Numbered from the stretch's first letter, positions 35,987-45,811 are shown. The stretch: 64,000 nt of DNA from Pseudoxanthomonas sp. PXM03 (GCF_014852005.1 NZ_JACVAU010000001.1:456001-520000); one strand, 5' to 3'. The notes: a model not told the origin generated them from the letters alone. Program-made: numbers and translations.

Positions 35987-36265
35987 ATGGAAATCAAATC
36001 CGACAACCCCGACCACGGCTTCCAGTTCCCCGGTACCTTCGAGCTCAGCGCGATGGGCACGGCCGGCACCGGGCTGGAAACTGAACTTCCCCGCCTGCTG
36101 GAAGCCTCCGGCATCGCGGTGGTGCACGAAGACATCACGTGGAAGCACTCGGCCAACGGCAAGTACGTGTCCGTGCGCATCCGCTTCCAGGCCAACGACC
36201 GCGCCCAATACGACGCCGCCCACGTTGCGTTGCGCGACCATCCGGAAGTGAAGTGGACGCTGTGA
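35987..36265 (+). CDS. ybeD: DUF493 family protein YbeD
   Basis: Small cytoplasmic protein of 92 residues with a ferredoxin-like fold. It carries [14 protein letters not shown] and KYVSVRIRF segments typical of DUF493 (E. coli YbeD). The function is unproven; regulatory or lipoate-linked roles have been suggested from its place before lipB, which is kept here. lipB begins within its last codons. Confidence 0.9.
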   Translation: MEIKSDNPDHGFQFPGTFELSAMGTAGTGLETELPRLLEASGIAVVHEDITWKHSANGKYVSVRIRFQANDRAQYDAAHVALRDHPEVKWTL

Positions 36266-36921
36266 CGTCGCCCTGCGTCGTCCGCGAACTGGGACGGCAA
36301 CCGTATGAGCCGGTGTGGCGTGCCATGCAGCGGTTCACCGACGCGCGCACCGAGGCCACTGGCGACGAACTTTGGCTGGTCGAACATGATCCGGTGTTCA
36401 CCCTCGGCCAGGCCGGCAAGGACGAACACGTGCTGGCGCCGGGCAACATCCCGGTAGTCCATGTCGATCGTGGCGGGCAGGTGACCTACCACGGTCCCGG
36501 GCAGATCGTCGCGTATCCGCTGTTCGACCTGAAGCGGTTGAAAGTCGGCGTGCGCGACTACGTCTGCAAGATCGAGCAGGCGATGATCGACACGCTGGCC
36601 GAGTGGAATATCCATGCCGAGCGCAAGGACGGCGCCCCCGGCGTGTACGTGGCCGGTGCCAAGATCGGTGCGCTCGGCATCCGCGTGCGGCGCGGCTGCA
36701 CGTTCCATGGCCTCGCGTTCAACATCGCGATGGACCTGGAACCGTTCCACCGCATCAATCCCTGCGGTTACCAGGGCCTGCAGGTGGTCTCGCTCGCCGA
36801 CCTCGGCGGCCCCACCGGCATGGACCAGGTGAAGCCGGTATTGCTGACGCACATGGCGGACCAGTTCGGCCTGTCGCTGCAGCACGAAGCTGCGTTGCCG
36901 GATCTGTCGCAGGCGGCGTGA
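36262..36921 (+). CDS. lipB: Octanoyl-[acyl-carrier-protein]:protein N-octanoyltransferase
   Basis: Moves the octanoyl group from ACP to lipoyl domains, the first step of endogenous lipoate synthesis. The product has 219 residues from GTG 36262 (GTG 36253 is possible; both overlap ybeD). The signature [17 protein letters not shown], catalytic Lys134 (GAKIGALGI) and Cys168 (NPCGYQGL) are present and nearly match the E. coli numbers. No lipA is in the window. Confidence 0.95.
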   Translation: MTSPCVVRELGRQPYEPVWRAMQRFTDARTEATGDELWLVEHDPVFTLGQAGKDEHVLAPGNIPVVHVDRGGQVTYHGPGQIVAYPLFDLKRLKVGVRDYVCKIEQAMIDTLAEWNIHAERKDGAPGVYVAGAKIGALGIRVRRGCTFHGLAFNIAMDLEPFHRINPCGYQGLQVVSLADLGGPTGMDQVKPVLLTHMADQFGLSLQHEAALPDLSQAA

Positions 36922-36930
36922 TCCGCTTGT

Positions 36931-37078
36931 TGTAGGAGCGACGTCAGTCGCGACCGCACGGCCGGCCCGCCAGCGAGCGTGTAAGGAGTGCAAAGCATGC
37001 CCCCTGACATGAAGCGTCCTGGCCAGGGTGCAATGCCGAGTCGTGGTCCGCGGTCGCGACTGACGTCGCTCCTACAAC
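36931..37078. repeat. REPIN-like element, TAGGAGCGACGT family, copy 2
   Basis: Left unit TGTAGGAGCGACGTCAGTCG at 36931-36950 and inverted mate CGCGACTGACGTCGCTCCTA at 37055-37074. It fills the lipB-glnE gap and ends about 13 bases before the first possible glnE start. Confidence 0.82.
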
Positions 37079-37090
37079 AGCCGTTGGCCC

Positions 37091-39919
37091 ATGCCACAAT
37101 CGGCCGCGATGAACGACGCGACTCTCTCCCTCGATGCCGAGCTTGAAGCACTGACCGAACGCGGATTGGCGCGCCTGCGCACCGCGTCGCCGGACCTGGA
37201 TGCCCTGCTCGGCGACGCGCGCAATGTCGATCGTGTGTCGCGCGTGATCGCGACCAGCGACTTCGCATTCGAAACACTGCGCCGGCAGCCCGACCTGCTG
37301 GTGGCACTGCTGCACGACGATGGCGCCGCACCGTGGCCAGTGCCTGCGCTGGTGGCGGACAACGCCGTGCAATGGCCCGAGTTGCTGCGTCGCTACCGCA
37401 CCGCCGAATCCACGCGTCTGGTGTGGCGCGATGTGCATGGCCTCGATACGGTGGACGATACGCTTGCGGGCACCACGCGATTGGCCGAAGTCTGCCTGCA
37501 GACCGCGCTGGAGGCATTGGAAGCCGAGTTCGCACAACGCCATGGCATCGTGCGCGCACCCGACGGCGGCGTGCAGCGGCTGGTCGTGTTCGGGCTGGGC
37601 AAGCTGGGCGGCGGCGAACTGAACTTCTCGTCGGACATCGACCTGGTCTACGCGTATCCGCAGGGCGGCGAGTCGGACGGTGCGCGATCGCTCGCGGCCG
37701 AGGACTACTTCATGCGGCTGGGCCAGCGGTTGGCGAAGCTGCTGGACGAGCCCACCGTCGACGGCTTCTGCCATCGCGTCGACCTGCGCTTGCGGCCGTT
37801 CGGCAACGCCGGGCGGGTGGCGCTCTCGTTCGCCGGCATGGATCAGTATTTCCAGCGCGAAGGCCGCGACTGGGAGCGCTACGCGTGGCTGAAGGCGCGC
37901 GCTGTGGCCGGTGACATCGAGGCGGGCGAGCGCTGGCTGGAGTCGCTGCGCCCGTTCGTCTATCGGCGCTACCTGGACTACACGGCGCTCGACGGGCTGC
38001 GCGAGATGAAGGCGGCGATCGCCGCCGAAGTCGCGCGCCGCGAGTTGGCCGATGACATCAAGCGCGGGCCCGGCGGCATCCGCGAGATCGAGTTCCTGGT
38101 GCAGGCGTTGCAGCTGATCCGCGGTGGGCGCGAAGCCGCGCTGCGCGAGCGGAGGCTGCGCATGGCCTTGCCCGCGCTGGTCGCCACGCGGCAGATGTCC
38201 GAAGAGGAGGGCGATGCGCTGGCGCAGGCCTACCGTTTCCTGCGCCGGCTGGAGAATCGCCTGCAGATGCTGCGCGATGCGCAGACACATGCGCTGCCGG
38301 AGGACGCGATGGACCGCCACCGCATCGCGCGTGGCCTGGACTATCCGGACTGGAATGCGTTGCGCGTCGCACTGGACCTGCAGCGTGCGCGGGTGTCGGC
38401 CGAGTTCGCCGAGCTGCTCGCACCGCGCCAGCGCGACGCCGCGCCGGATGCGCTGGCGCTGTACTGGCGAGCGCTGCCCGATGGGGGCGATGTCCAGACG
38501 CTGGCCGCATCCGGGTTCGCCGATGCGGCCAGCGCCGACGGTGCGCTGCGGGAGTTCGCCCAGTTCAGTGGCGTGCGCGCGCTGTCCGATGGTTCGCGTG
38601 TGCGGCTCGATCGCGTGCTGCCGGCCTTGCTCGACGCCTGCGCACGGTCGTCGCAACCGGATGCGGCATTGCGGCGCGTGTTGTCGCTGCTGCAGGCGAT
38701 CCTGCGCCGTGCCAGCTATCTCGCACTGCTCGACGAACAGCCCAGCGCACTGGCGCGGCTGGTCAACGTGCTGGCGCGCAGTGCGCTGCTGTCCGAGCGG
38801 CTGGCGCAGTACCCCTTGCTGCTCGACGAACTGCTCGACACCCGCGTCTCCGGCCCGATGCCCGACCGCGACGAACTGCGCATGGAGTGCGAAGCGGCGC
38901 TGGTGGAGGACGATCCGGAAACCTGTCTGCGTGTCGTGAACGAGCGGCGACTCGCGCTGAGCTTCCGCGTGGCGCTGGCCGCGCTCGATGGTCGCCAGGC
39001 GGCGCGCGACAGTGTGCGCCAGTTGGCGTGGCTGGCCGACGAGGTCGTCCGGGTCGTCGTGCAGGTCGCTGCGCGCGATGTCGCGTCGGCACATGGCGTT
39101 GTCGCAGGCGGCCGGTTCGCGGTGATCGGTTACGGCAGCCTGGGCGGCGAGGAACTCGGTTTCGGTTCGGACCTGGACCTGGTGTTCCTGTTCGATGCGC
39201 CAGCCGATGCCGAATCCGATGGCGCGCGCCCATTGGAAGCGGGACGCTGGTATGCGCGCCTGGCGCAGAAGATCGTCGCCCTGCTGGGCGCGGTGACGGC
39301 GGCGGGCCGCCTCTACGATGTGGACGTCCGCCTCCGCCCCGACGGCGCCAAGGGCCTGCTGGTCTCGTCGCTGGCCAGCTTCGGCGATTACCAGCGCGAG
39401 CGCGCCTGGACCTGGGAGCACCAGGCCCTGGTGCGTGCCCGGGGCATCGCCGGTGATGCCGGCCTGCTGGCGGCGTTCGAACGTATCCGTGCGCAAACGC
39501 TGTCCTCTCGGCGCGATGCCGCGAAACTCCGGGACGACGTGATCCACATGCGCGCACGCATGCGCGGCGAACTGGACCGCAGCGATGCCGCGCGCTTCGA
39601 CTTGAAGCAGGGCGCGGGCGGGCTGGTGGATCTGGAATTCCTGCTGCAGTACCTGGTGCTGCGCGACTCCGCCACGCACCCGGCGTTGCTCGCACCGCGC
39701 GACAGCAGCGGATTGATCATCGCGATGGCGGAGGCCGGCGTGCTGCCGCGCGAGGAAGCCGAGGCACTCTGCCAGGTGCATGCCACCTTCGTGGCCGAAG
39801 GGCTGGCCTGCACGCTGGACCGGCGGCCGCGACTGGTGGTCGAGAATGCCGCGCTGGCGACTGCTCGCGCGCTGGTCGTCCGCACGGCGGAGGCGCATGG
39901 ACTGGTGTTCGCCCCGTGA
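37091..39919 (+). CDS. glnE: Bifunctional glutamine synthetase adenylyltransferase/deadenylyltransferase
   Basis: Controls glutamine synthetase by adding and removing AMP in response to PII and glutamine. The product has 942 residues, the normal size. The N-terminal (deadenylylase) nucleotidyltransferase motif [15 protein letters not shown] lies near residue 168 and the C-terminal (adenylylase) motif [15 protein letters not shown] near 680. Each is followed by a helical GlnE/GlnD-like domain. An ATG at 37109 is an alternative start, and CACAAT eight bases before it may be a -10. A hairpin spans the stop codon (39910-39925). Confidence 0.95.
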   Translation: MPQSAAMNDATLSLDAELEALTERGLARLRTASPDLDALLGDARNVDRVSRVIATSDFAFETLRRQPDLLVALLHDDGAAPWPVPALVADNAVQWPELLRRYRTAESTRLVWRDVHGLDTVDDTLAGTTRLAEVCLQTALEALEAEFAQRHGIVRAPDGGVQRLVVFGLGKLGGGELNFSSDIDLVYAYPQGGESDGARSLAAEDYFMRLGQRLAKLLDEPTVDGFCHRVDLRLRPFGNAGRVALSFAGMDQYFQREGRDWERYAWLKARAVAGDIEAGERWLESLRPFVYRRYLDYTALDGLREMKAAIAAEVARRELADDIKRGPGGIREIEFLVQALQLIRGGREAALRERRLRMALPALVATRQMSEEEGDALAQAYRFLRRLENRLQMLRDAQTHALPEDAMDRHRIARGLDYPDWNALRVALDLQRARVSAEFAELLAPRQRDAAPDALALYWRALPDGGDVQTLAASGFADAASADGALREFAQFSGVRALSDGSRVRLDRVLPALLDACARSSQPDAALRRVLSLLQAILRRASYLALLDEQPSALARLVNVLARSALLSERLAQYPLLLDELLDTRVSGPMPDRDELRMECEAALVEDDPETCLRVVNERRLALSFRVALAALDGRQAARDSVRQLAWLADEVVRVVVQVAARDVASAHGVVAGGRFAVIGYGSLGGEELGFGSDLDLVFLFDAPADAESDGARPLEAGRWYARLAQKIVALLGAVTAAGRLYDVDVRLRPDGAKGLLVSSLASFGDYQRERAWTWEHQALVRARGIAGDAGLLAAFERIRAQTLSSRRDAAKLRDDVIHMRARMRGELDRSDAARFDLKQGAGGLVDLEFLLQYLVLRDSATHPALLAPRDSSGLIIAMAEAGVLPREEAEALCQVHATFVAEGLACTLDRRPRLVVENAALATARALVVRTAEAHGLVFAP

Positions 39920-39926
39920 GGGGCGC

Positions 39927-39954
39927 TTGCCAGTCGCGCGCGTCCGTCGATAAC
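39927..39954 (+). promoter_or_regulatory. Promoter of the riboswitch-LysE transcript
   Basis: TTGCCA at 39927-39932, a 16-base spacer and GATAAC at 39949-39954. The predicted start (about 39961) coincides with the first bases of the aptamer below, which supports both readings. Confidence 0.5.
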
Positions 39955-39960
39955 CTGCAC

Positions 39961-40055
39961 CCCCGCGTGACTGGCGCCTGGAGGGAGCACCCTCGGGAAG
40001 CGCGGGCATCGCCGCCGCGCGCCTGGGCATCCTTTCCTCCACCAGGAGATGCTCC
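39961..40055 (+). ncRNA. Probable ZTP/ZMP riboswitch (pfl motif) with translational expression platform
   Basis: Conserved parts of the pfl aptamer occur in order. P1 5' arm CCCGCG is at 39962-39967, then TGACTGGCG at 39968-39976. A P2 hairpin GAGGG-AGCA... pairs with CCCTC (39981-39994). GGGAAG is at 39995-40000 and the P1 3' arm CGCGGG at 40001-40006. After a short linker comes CGCCTGGGCA at 40020-40029. The CGCC there can pair with GGCG at 39973-39976, the expected pseudoknot. Downstream, GGGCATC (40025-40031) can pair with GATGCTC (40048-40054) and CTCC (40037-40040) with GGAG (40045-40048), hiding the SD AGGAG (40044-40048). Folding of the aptamer would release the SD, an ON switch. The class match is from memory of the consensus. 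Confidence 0.83.
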
Positions 40056-40688
40056 GTGCCCGACGCTTCCCCGCTACTCGCCTTCGCACTGATCGCGCTC
40101 GGCATGGTCCTCACGCCAGGGCCGAACATGATCTACCTGGTGTCGCGCTCGATCAGCCAGGGCACGCGTGCCGGACTGATATCGCTGGGCGGTGTTGCCG
40201 CCGGATTCGTGGTCTACATGCTGTGCGCCGCCTTCGGCATCACGGCGCTGCTGATGACGGTGCCCTATGCGTACGACGCGCTGCGCATCACCGGCGCAGC
40301 CTACCTGCTCTACCTGGCCTGGCAGGCAGTGCGACCCGGTGGCCGTTCGCTACTGCAGGTGCGCGAACTGCCCGCCGATGGCCCACGCAAGCTGTTCCTG
40401 ATGGGACTGCTGACCAATCTGCTGAATCCCAAGATCGCCGTGCTCTACCTGTCGCTGCTGCCGCAGTTCATCGACCCTGCGCGCGGTGACGTGCTGGCGC
40501 AGTCGCTCGCGCTGGGGTCGGTGCAGATCCTCGTCAGCCTGGTCGTCAATGCGCTGATTGCGGTATTCGCGGGCAGTGTTGCCGCCTTTCTGGCGCAGCG
40601 GCCCTTCTGGGCCACGGCCCAGCGCTGGCTGATGGGCACGGTGCTGGCGGCGCTGGCGGTGCGGATGGCGACGGAAGCGCGCCGTTGA
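40056..40688 (+). CDS. LysE/RhtB-family exporter under probable ZTP riboswitch control
   Basis: Inner-membrane translocator of 210 residues with about six helices. The N-terminus has the family motif LTPGPNMIYLVSRSI, followed by GLISLGGVAAGF and NPKIAVLYLSLLPQF. The family exports amino acids and related small molecules (Lys, homoserine, threonine, cysteine pathways). The GTG start at 40056 has SD AGGAG seven bases upstream. The leader carries a ZTP-type aptamer, so expression should respond to the alarmone that rises when 10-formyl-tetrahydrofolate is short. The substrate may be linked to purine or one-carbon metabolism; this is inference. Confidence 0.88.
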   Translation: MPDASPLLAFALIALGMVLTPGPNMIYLVSRSISQGTRAGLISLGGVAAGFVVYMLCAAFGITALLMTVPYAYDALRITGAAYLLYLAWQAVRPGGRSLLQVRELPADGPRKLFLMGLLTNLLNPKIAVLYLSLLPQFIDPARGDVLAQSLALGSVQILVSLVVNALIAVFAGSVAAFLAQRPFWATAQRWLMGTVLAALAVRMATEARR

Positions 40689-40690
40689 AG

Positions 40691-41665
40691 TCAGGGCGCG
40701 AGGCGGTCGCGGAGTGCCGCGGCCACGCGCGCTGTTTCCCGCAGCGGTTCGACATCGAAGGCCTGCAGTGCGCCATCCATCACGCGGATGCGCCCGCGTT
40801 GCAGCAGGGCGTCCAGGAACCGGCGCGGCCGGCCACTGACGCGGTGGGGATCGAAGACATGCACGGGCACCCTGGTCGCACAGGCTTCGGACAGCATGTT
40901 GACCGAGTCCGGCGTGCAGACGATGCGGTCGGCCCAGGCCAGCAGGCCGGGGTAGGGGTTCGGGCCATCGTGTTCGCCGCACCAGACAATGCCGGGCGTG
41001 GCTGCATAGCGTTGGCGCACCGCGTCGATCACCTGGCGCGGCGTGCGCCGCGAGGTGGTCACCAGCACGCTGCCGCCCTCGCGCGCCAGCACCGCGTCCA
41101 GGTCCGCGGCCAACGCCAGGAAGGCTGCAGGGTCGAAGCGCGCATGCGCGCTGTCGCCGCCCAGCAATACGGCGGTGCGTGGCGAGGGCAGGTGGGCGAA
41201 GGTCGCGAACTGCAGGCGCGCGTCCGCCAGCCAGGCATCGTCGACCGGGTTCAGGCTGCCTGTCAGGGTGATGACGTTGCGGCCATGCAGGCCGTCATGC
41301 GCCGGCGCGATGACCACGTCCCAGTGCATGGGGTCGATGCGAGGGGCCAGGATCTGCACCGCCTTGCTGCCGCGCCCGCGCAGCAGCCGCGTCGCAAGCG
41401 CAGCCTGCCGGCCACAGCCGACGGCCAGCGGAGGGGGCGTGCGCAGGGCAGTGGCGAAAGCGCTTCCGAAGGCCTGCGCGGATCCGGGCCAGAGGCGAGG
41501 GGCCGCCCAGCGCCACGGCGCACGCGGTTGCAGCATCCACTCGCGCGCTTCACCGGCATCCAGCTCCTTCATCAACGCCCGGGCCTGCCGCACATTGCCG
41601 GCGTGGCCATCGGTCAGGGTCCAGGGGCGCGCCGAATCGGTCGTGGGAGGGCTCGTTCGTTCCAC
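40691..41665 (-). CDS. Mitochondrial fission ELM1-like (DUF1022) protein
   Basis: Protein of 324 residues of the ELM1/DUF1022 family, found in proteobacteria and in plant mitochondria. It has the start [53 protein letters not shown] and [17 protein letters not shown]. The arrangement looks like a GT-B glycosyltransferase fold, so a sugar-transfer role in the envelope is possible. The plant homologue recruits a dynamin for fission, but no such system is expected here. It is convergent with the LysE-family gene, two bases apart. Confidence 0.82.
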   Translation of the reverse strand: MERTSPPTTDSARPWTLTDGHAGNVRQARALMKELDAGEAREWMLQPRAPWRWAAPRLWPGSAQAFGSAFATALRTPPPLAVGCGRQAALATRLLRGRGSKAVQILAPRIDPMHWDVVIAPAHDGLHGRNVITLTGSLNPVDDAWLADARLQFATFAHLPSPRTAVLLGGDSAHARFDPAAFLALAADLDAVLAREGGSVLVTTSRRTPRQVIDAVRQRYAATPGIVWCGEHDGPNPYPGLLAWADRIVCTPDSVNMLSEACATRVPVHVFDPHRVSGRPRRFLDALLQRGRIRVMDGALQAFDVEPLRETARVAAALRDRLAP

Positions 41666-41793
41666 TGGTTAAAACAATCCGTTCCGGGTCGGTTGGATGT
41701 TGCCATAGTCAGGACACCCTACACTGCCCGTCCGATCCGCCGGCCCAGGCCGGCCGCTGCGGATGCTGTTTCCCTCTTCGCGACAGGTATGCC

Positions 41794-42381
41794 ATGCCCC
41801 ACGTTCTCGACGCCGCTTCGCTTGACCAGTTGTTCCGCACCGCCCGCACCTACAATGCGTTCGGCGGTGACGTCAGCGACGACACGCTGCGCCAGCTGTA
41901 CGACCTGCTGAAGTTCGGTCCCACCCAGGCCAACACCACGCCGGCACGCTTCGTGTTCGTGAAGTCGGCCGAAGCCAAGGCCAAGCTGGGCCCGGCGCTG
42001 GACGAGGGCAATTACGCCAAGACCATGGCCGCCCCGGTGACCGTCATCATCGGCCGCGACGAAGACTTCCACGAGAAGCTGCCGTTCCTGTTCCCGCATA
42101 CCGATGCCAAGGCCTGGTTCGACGGCCCGCGCGAGAACCGCTTCAAGCCCGCGCTGCGCAACGCCAGCCTGCAGGCGGGCTACCTGATCGTCGCCGCGCG
42201 CGCGCTCGGCCTGGATGCCGGTCCGATGACCGGCTTCAACGCCGCGAAGGTCGACGAGGCCTTCTTCGCCGGCACCGCGATCAAGTCCGACATCCTGGTC
42301 AACCTGGGCCATGGCGACCCGGCCAGCATTTTCCCGCGTTCCCCGCGCCTGGGCTTCGACGAAGCCGCGCGCATCCTCTGA
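41794..42381 (+). CDS. Malonic semialdehyde reductase (RutE/HadB-like nitroreductase)
   Basis: FMN-dependent nitroreductase-family enzyme of 195 residues. It has the RutE-type segments [31 protein letters not shown] and [12 protein letters not shown]. Relatives reduce malonic semialdehyde to 3-hydroxypropionate, part of pyrimidine breakdown; no other rut genes are nearby, so it may act more broadly on aldehydes or nitro compounds. Upstream is a GC-rich hairpin around 41739-41757 (GCCGGCCCAGGCCGGC). yceI follows after 25 bases, probably co-transcribed. Confidence 0.85.
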   Translation: MPHVLDAASLDQLFRTARTYNAFGGDVSDDTLRQLYDLLKFGPTQANTTPARFVFVKSAEAKAKLGPALDEGNYAKTMAAPVTVIIGRDEDFHEKLPFLFPHTDAKAWFDGPRENRFKPALRNASLQAGYLIVAARALGLDAGPMTGFNAAKVDEAFFAGTAIKSDILVNLGHGDPASIFPRSPRLGFDEAARIL

Positions 42382-42406
42382 CACCCCACCACCCCGGAGA
42401 TATCCC

Positions 42407-42985
42407 ATGCGCAAGACCCTGCTCGTTGCCGCCCTGTTCGCCTTCGCCGGCTCCGCCTTCGCCGCGCCGGTCACCTACAAGATCGACCCCGGCCACACCA
42501 ACGTGCTGGCGACCTGGAACCATTTCGGCTTCTCCAACCCGAGCGCCAACTTCGGCCAGGCCGACGGCACCCTGGTGTACGACGCCGACAAGGTCTCCGC
42601 GTCCAGCGTCCAGGTCACCCTGCCGCTGAGCGGCCTGAGCGCGCTGGCCGACCAGTTCTACGAGCACCTGACCAGCGACAAGTGGTTCGACGCCGCCAAG
42701 TACCCGTCCGCCACCTTCAAGAGCACCCAGGTGGAAGCGGCCGGCGAAGGCAAGCTGAAGGTCACCGGTGACCTGACCATCAAGGGCATCACCAAGCCGG
42801 TGGTGCTGGACGTGACCCTCAACAAGGCCGGCGAGCACCCGATGAAGAAGGTGCCGGCGATCGGCTTCGATGCCACCGCCACCGTGAAGCGCAGCGACTT
42901 CGGCGTGGGCGCGTACGCCCCGATGGTCAGCGACGAAGTGACGCTGAAGATCACCACCGAAGCCACGGCCGACGCCAAGAAGTAA
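42407..42985 (+). CDS. YceI family periplasmic protein
   Basis: Exported lipocalin-like protein of 192 residues with a signal peptide ending AFAAP. It has TYKIDPGHTNVLATWNHFGF and DLTIKGITKPVVLDVTL, typical YceI segments. Members bind long isoprenoids in a beta-barrel; the physiological role is unsettled (acid or osmotic stress in some species). A strong terminator follows at 43029. Confidence 0.92.
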   Translation: MRKTLLVAALFAFAGSAFAAPVTYKIDPGHTNVLATWNHFGFSNPSANFGQADGTLVYDADKVSASSVQVTLPLSGLSALADQFYEHLTSDKWFDAAKYPSATFKSTQVEAAGEGKLKVTGDLTIKGITKPVVLDVTLNKAGEHPMKKVPAIGFDATATVKRSDFGVGAYAPMVSDEVTLKITTEATADAKK

Positions 42986-43028
42986 GCACGCCTTCCCCGG
43001 CCTTCGCGCGCCGGCCGGATGCTGCCGG

Positions 43029-43064
43029 AAACGCCGCCCCGCTCGCGCCGGGCGGCGTTTTCCG
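43029..43064 (+). terminator. Rho-independent terminator after yceI
   Basis: AAACGCCGCCC (43029-43039) pairs perfectly with GGGCGGCGTTT (43050-43060), a 10-base loop, then TCCG. The T run comes from the 3' arm. Confidence 0.75.
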
Positions 43065-43081
43065 TCATGGGAATTCCTTCC

Positions 43082-43111
43082 TTGGGCCGTCACGGCACCG
43101 GCTGGTAGACT
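43082..43111 (+). promoter_or_regulatory. Promoter of the zinc-finger/LPS gene block
   Basis: TTGGGC at 43082-43087, an 18-base spacer ending TGG, and TAGACT at 43106-43111 (extended -10). The leader to the ATG at 43144 would be about 27 bases. Confidence 0.5.
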
Positions 43112-43143
43112 GGCCGCCTCGTTCCAGCACGTCCCGCATCGCC

Positions 43144-43341
43144 ATGACCCAGACCGCCACCGCGCCCGCCAACGCCGAGAAGCGCTACACCGTCTCGCGC
43201 GCCGACCTGCCGCTGAGCTGCCCGCTGCCGTCGATGGCGCTGTGGAATTCGCACCCGCGCGTCTACCTGCCCATCGAAGACGCGCCGGGCGGGGATGTGC
43301 AGTGCCCGTACTGCGGTTCGCATTTCGTCCTGGCCGACTGA
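43144..43341 (+). CDS. Zinc-finger (zf-CHCC) domain protein
   Basis: Protein of 65 residues. The C-terminal two-thirds is a zf-CHCC domain: Cys26, His37 and the pair CPYCG (Cys54/Cys57), with the spacing known from NDUFS6-like and bacterial small zinc proteins. The N-terminus is Ala/Thr-rich. Function is unknown. It heads the following glycosyltransferase block with a gap of 36 bases. Confidence 0.85.
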   Translation: MTQTATAPANAEKRYTVSRADLPLSCPLPSMALWNSHPRVYLPIEDAPGGDVQCPYCGSHFVLAD

Positions 43342-43377
43342 TCGCCTGATGCGGCCGAAGCGCGCGGCCCATCGCCC

Positions 43378-44517
43378 ATGCGCCGCCTGACCGTCGTCCA
43401 GCTGCTGCCGGCGCTGGAATCCGGCGGCGTCGAACGTTCCACCCTCGAGATCGCGGATGCACTGGTGCGCGCAGGCCACCGTGCCGTGGTGGTGTCGGCG
43501 GGCGGGCGGCTGGAGCCGGCGTTGCGGGCGATGGGCGCGGAGCACGTCACGCTCGACATCGGTCGCAAATCACTGCCGACGTTGCGCCATGTGATCGCGC
43601 TGCGCCGGTTGTTCGCCGATGTCGGGGCCGACATCGTGCACGCGCGCTCGCGGCTCCCTGCGTGGCTTGGCCTGTGGGCGATCCGTGCGATGCCCGCGGC
43701 CGCGCGGCCGAGATTCGTCACCACCATGCACGGTCTCAATTCGCCCGGGCGCTACAGCGCGGTGATGACGTACGGCGAGCGCGTGATCTGCGTGTCCGAC
43801 ACGGTGCGCGCGTATCTGCGCCAGCACTATCCGCAGACCGACCCCGGCAGGCTGGTCGTGATTCCGCGCGGCATCGATCCGGCGCAGTTCCCGCGCGCCC
43901 CCTCGCGCGATCCTGACGCGCGTGCGTGGGCTGCCGCCCAGCATCCTGCGCTGGTCGGCGAAGGCCCGCTGCTGCTGCTGCCGGGGCGCGGCACTCGCCT
44001 CAAGGGCCACCAGGATGCCATCGCGCTGCTGGCCCGCCTGCGTGGGAGCGGCATGGATGCGCGCCTCTGGATGCCGGGCACGCGCGAGGCGGGGCGCAAG
44101 CACTACGTCCTCGACCTGGAAGCAGAAGCGCGACGTGGCGGATGCGCCGATGCGCTCGCGATCACGCCACCGACAACCGCCATCGCACGCGCCTACGCCG
44201 CCAGCGACCTGGTGTTGCAGCTGTCGCGCAAGCCCGAAGCGTTCGGCCGGACGGTGGTCGAAGCGCTGTCCGTGGGACGTCCCGTCGCCGGCTGGGTGCA
44301 TGGCGGTGTCGGCGAGTTGCTGCGCGAACTGCAGCCCGCGGGCGCGGTGCCGGCATTCGATGGAGACCGCCTGTTCGACGCGGCGCGTTCGATGCTCGCC
44401 CATCCGCCGCCGCCATTGGCTACGATGGACGCCTACACCCTGCGCGCGATGCAGGACGCCACGCTTGCCCTTTACCACGACCTTGCCGATGACCGCCGAC
44501 TCGCCATCGATCCCTGA
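43378..44517 (+). CDS. Family 4 glycosyltransferase of LPS synthesis
   Basis: GT-B glycosyltransferase of 379 residues. The start VVQLLPALESGGVERSTLEI is typical of GT4 acceptor domains, and the donor domain keeps RKPEAFGRTVVEALSVGRPV, the EX7E motif. It probably adds a sugar to LPS core or O-chain on the cytoplasmic face, judged from its place next to an O-antigen ligase, lipid A acyltransferases and waaA. The exact sugar is unknown. The ligase gene overlaps its end. Confidence 0.85.
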   Translation: MRRLTVVQLLPALESGGVERSTLEIADALVRAGHRAVVVSAGGRLEPALRAMGAEHVTLDIGRKSLPTLRHVIALRRLFADVGADIVHARSRLPAWLGLWAIRAMPAAARPRFVTTMHGLNSPGRYSAVMTYGERVICVSDTVRAYLRQHYPQTDPGRLVVIPRGIDPAQFPRAPSRDPDARAWAAAQHPALVGEGPLLLLPGRGTRLKGHQDAIALLARLRGSGMDARLWMPGTREAGRKHYVLDLEAEARRGGCADALAITPPTTAIARAYAASDLVLQLSRKPEAFGRTVVEALSVGRPVAGWVHGGVGELLRELQPAGAVPAFDGDRLFDAARSMLAHPPPPLATMDAYTLRAMQDATLALYHDLADDRRLAIDP

Positions 44518-45811
44518 CATGCCTGTCCGTGGCCGTACCCACGGCTGGCGCTGGGCACCTGCGTGGGTGCTGACGTTCGTCGCCCTCTGGCCGGCACCGG
44601 GCTATGCCGAGGCCGTGATGGTGCTGGGCGCACTGGCGGCCGTCATCCGGTTGCTGCTCGACAGGTTCCGTGGCGGCACGCGCCTGCTGAGCGGCGCGGC
44701 ATGGGCGCTGACCAGCGCCCTGTTCGCGGCCTATTGGCTGCCCGAAGTCATCTCGGCGGTGGATGCCGTCGACGCGCCGCGGGCATTTCGCGAGGCCGCG
44801 GTGGACCTTCGCTACCTGCCGTTCCTGTGGCTGGTGGCCGCCGCCGTGGCGAACAGGGAAGCGCGGCGCACCACCTTCAACGGTCTCGCCATCATCGTCG
44901 CGGTGTGGACGCTGGACGCGCTGGCGCAGGTCGTGTTCGGCACCAGTCCGTTGTTCTGGGGCCTGGACCAGCTCAAGCAACTGGTCAGCGGACGCCCGAT
45001 GTGCACTGCGGAACAGATGGCCGGCATCGACAGGCTCAGCGGCTTCCTCGGCCCCTGCAACCGGAAGCTGGGCGTGGTGATGGCGAGCCTGTCGCCGTTC
45101 CTGCTGTTCGCAGCGGCGCGGCGCATGGATTCGCTCGGATGGATCTTGGCTGCCGGGGCCATCGGTCTGGTCATCCTGCTTGCGGGCGCCCGCGCGTCAT
45201 GGATTACCTACGCATTGGTCCTGGTGGCATCCGGGTGGCGGTTGCTTGGCCTGCGCAGGCTGTTCGGTGTGCTGGCGGCGGGACTGCTGATACTGACGCT
45301 GCTTGCCATGTCTTCCACGCAGTTTCGGGAACGCATCCGGCTCACCACGCATGCATTGACCGCCAACGAATCCGGCGTGGATACGGCGTTGTCGGGCCGT
45401 GGGCAGATCTGGTCCGCCGCCGGCTGCATGCTCGTCGAGCACCCCATCAACGGCGTGGGTGCGCGGGGCTTCCGCGAAGCGTTCCCTGGGTGCGATACAA
45501 GGTCCGGCGAGCGGCCTGCATGGGGCCAGGGTCCGGCGTTCCACGCCCACCAGATCGTGCTGGAAGTACTCAGCGAAACCGGCGTCATCGGCCTGTTGCT
45601 GTGGCTGGCGGGCGCAGCGCTGGCATGGCGTGCCTGGCGTTATGCCCCACCGCAGGCGAAGGACCGCGCGCGGCCGGCGATGCTGGCGCTGGCGGTGACG
45701 GTCTTCCCGTTCAACACGCACCTTGCGTTCTATTCCACGTTCTGGGGCGGCCTGACGCTGATGCTGGCAGCCTTGTACGCCGGCAGCCTGCTGGCGCGCG
45801 ATGACGATTGA
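44489..45811 (+). CDS. O-antigen ligase family protein (WaaL-like)
   Basis: Polytopic inner-membrane protein of 440 residues with about ten helices. The large periplasmic loop region holds LSGRGQIWSAAG (conserved Arg) and HAHQIVLEVLSETG (conserved His), typical of Wzy_C/WaaL. WaaL joins O-antigen to the lipid A core in the periplasm. The start is ATG 44489 (overlap with the glycosyltransferase) or ATG 44519; neither has a clear SD. The stop overlaps the next acyltransferase start. Confidence 0.83.
   Translation: MTADSPSIPDMPVRGRTHGWRWAPAWVLTFVALWPAPGYAEAVMVLGALAAVIRLLLDRFRGGTRLLSGAAWALTSALFAAYWLPEVISAVDAVDAPRAFREAAVDLRYLPFLWLVAAAVANREARRTTFNGLAIIVAVWTLDALAQVVFGTSPLFWGLDQLKQLVSGRPMCTAEQMAGIDRLSGFLGPCNRKLGVVMASLSPFLLFAAARRMDSLGWILAAGAIGLVILLAGARASWITYALVLVASGWRLLGLRRLFGVLAAGLLILTLLAMSSTQFRERIRLTTHALTANESGVDTALSGRGQIWSAAGCMLVEHPINGVGARGFREAFPGCDTRSGERPAWGQGPAFHAHQIVLEVLSETGVIGLLLWLAGAALAWRAWRYAPPQAKDRARPAMLALAVTVFPFNTHLAFYSTFWGGLTLMLAALYAGSLLARDDD

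Noticed and set aside
36944..40129. Very long antisense open frame (over 1000 codons) opposite glnE
   Set aside because: It is the GC-rich shadow of glnE: Arg/Ala/Gln-rich, no domain, and it crosses a repeat and the riboswitch. Similar long shadows lie opposite the RND gene, the peptidase genes and the adenosine-kinase-like region.
41666..41793. GC-rich hairpin before the RutE-like gene as a riboswitch
   Set aside because: It is a simple inverted repeat (GCCGGCCCAGGCCGGC) with no aptamer motif I recognise.
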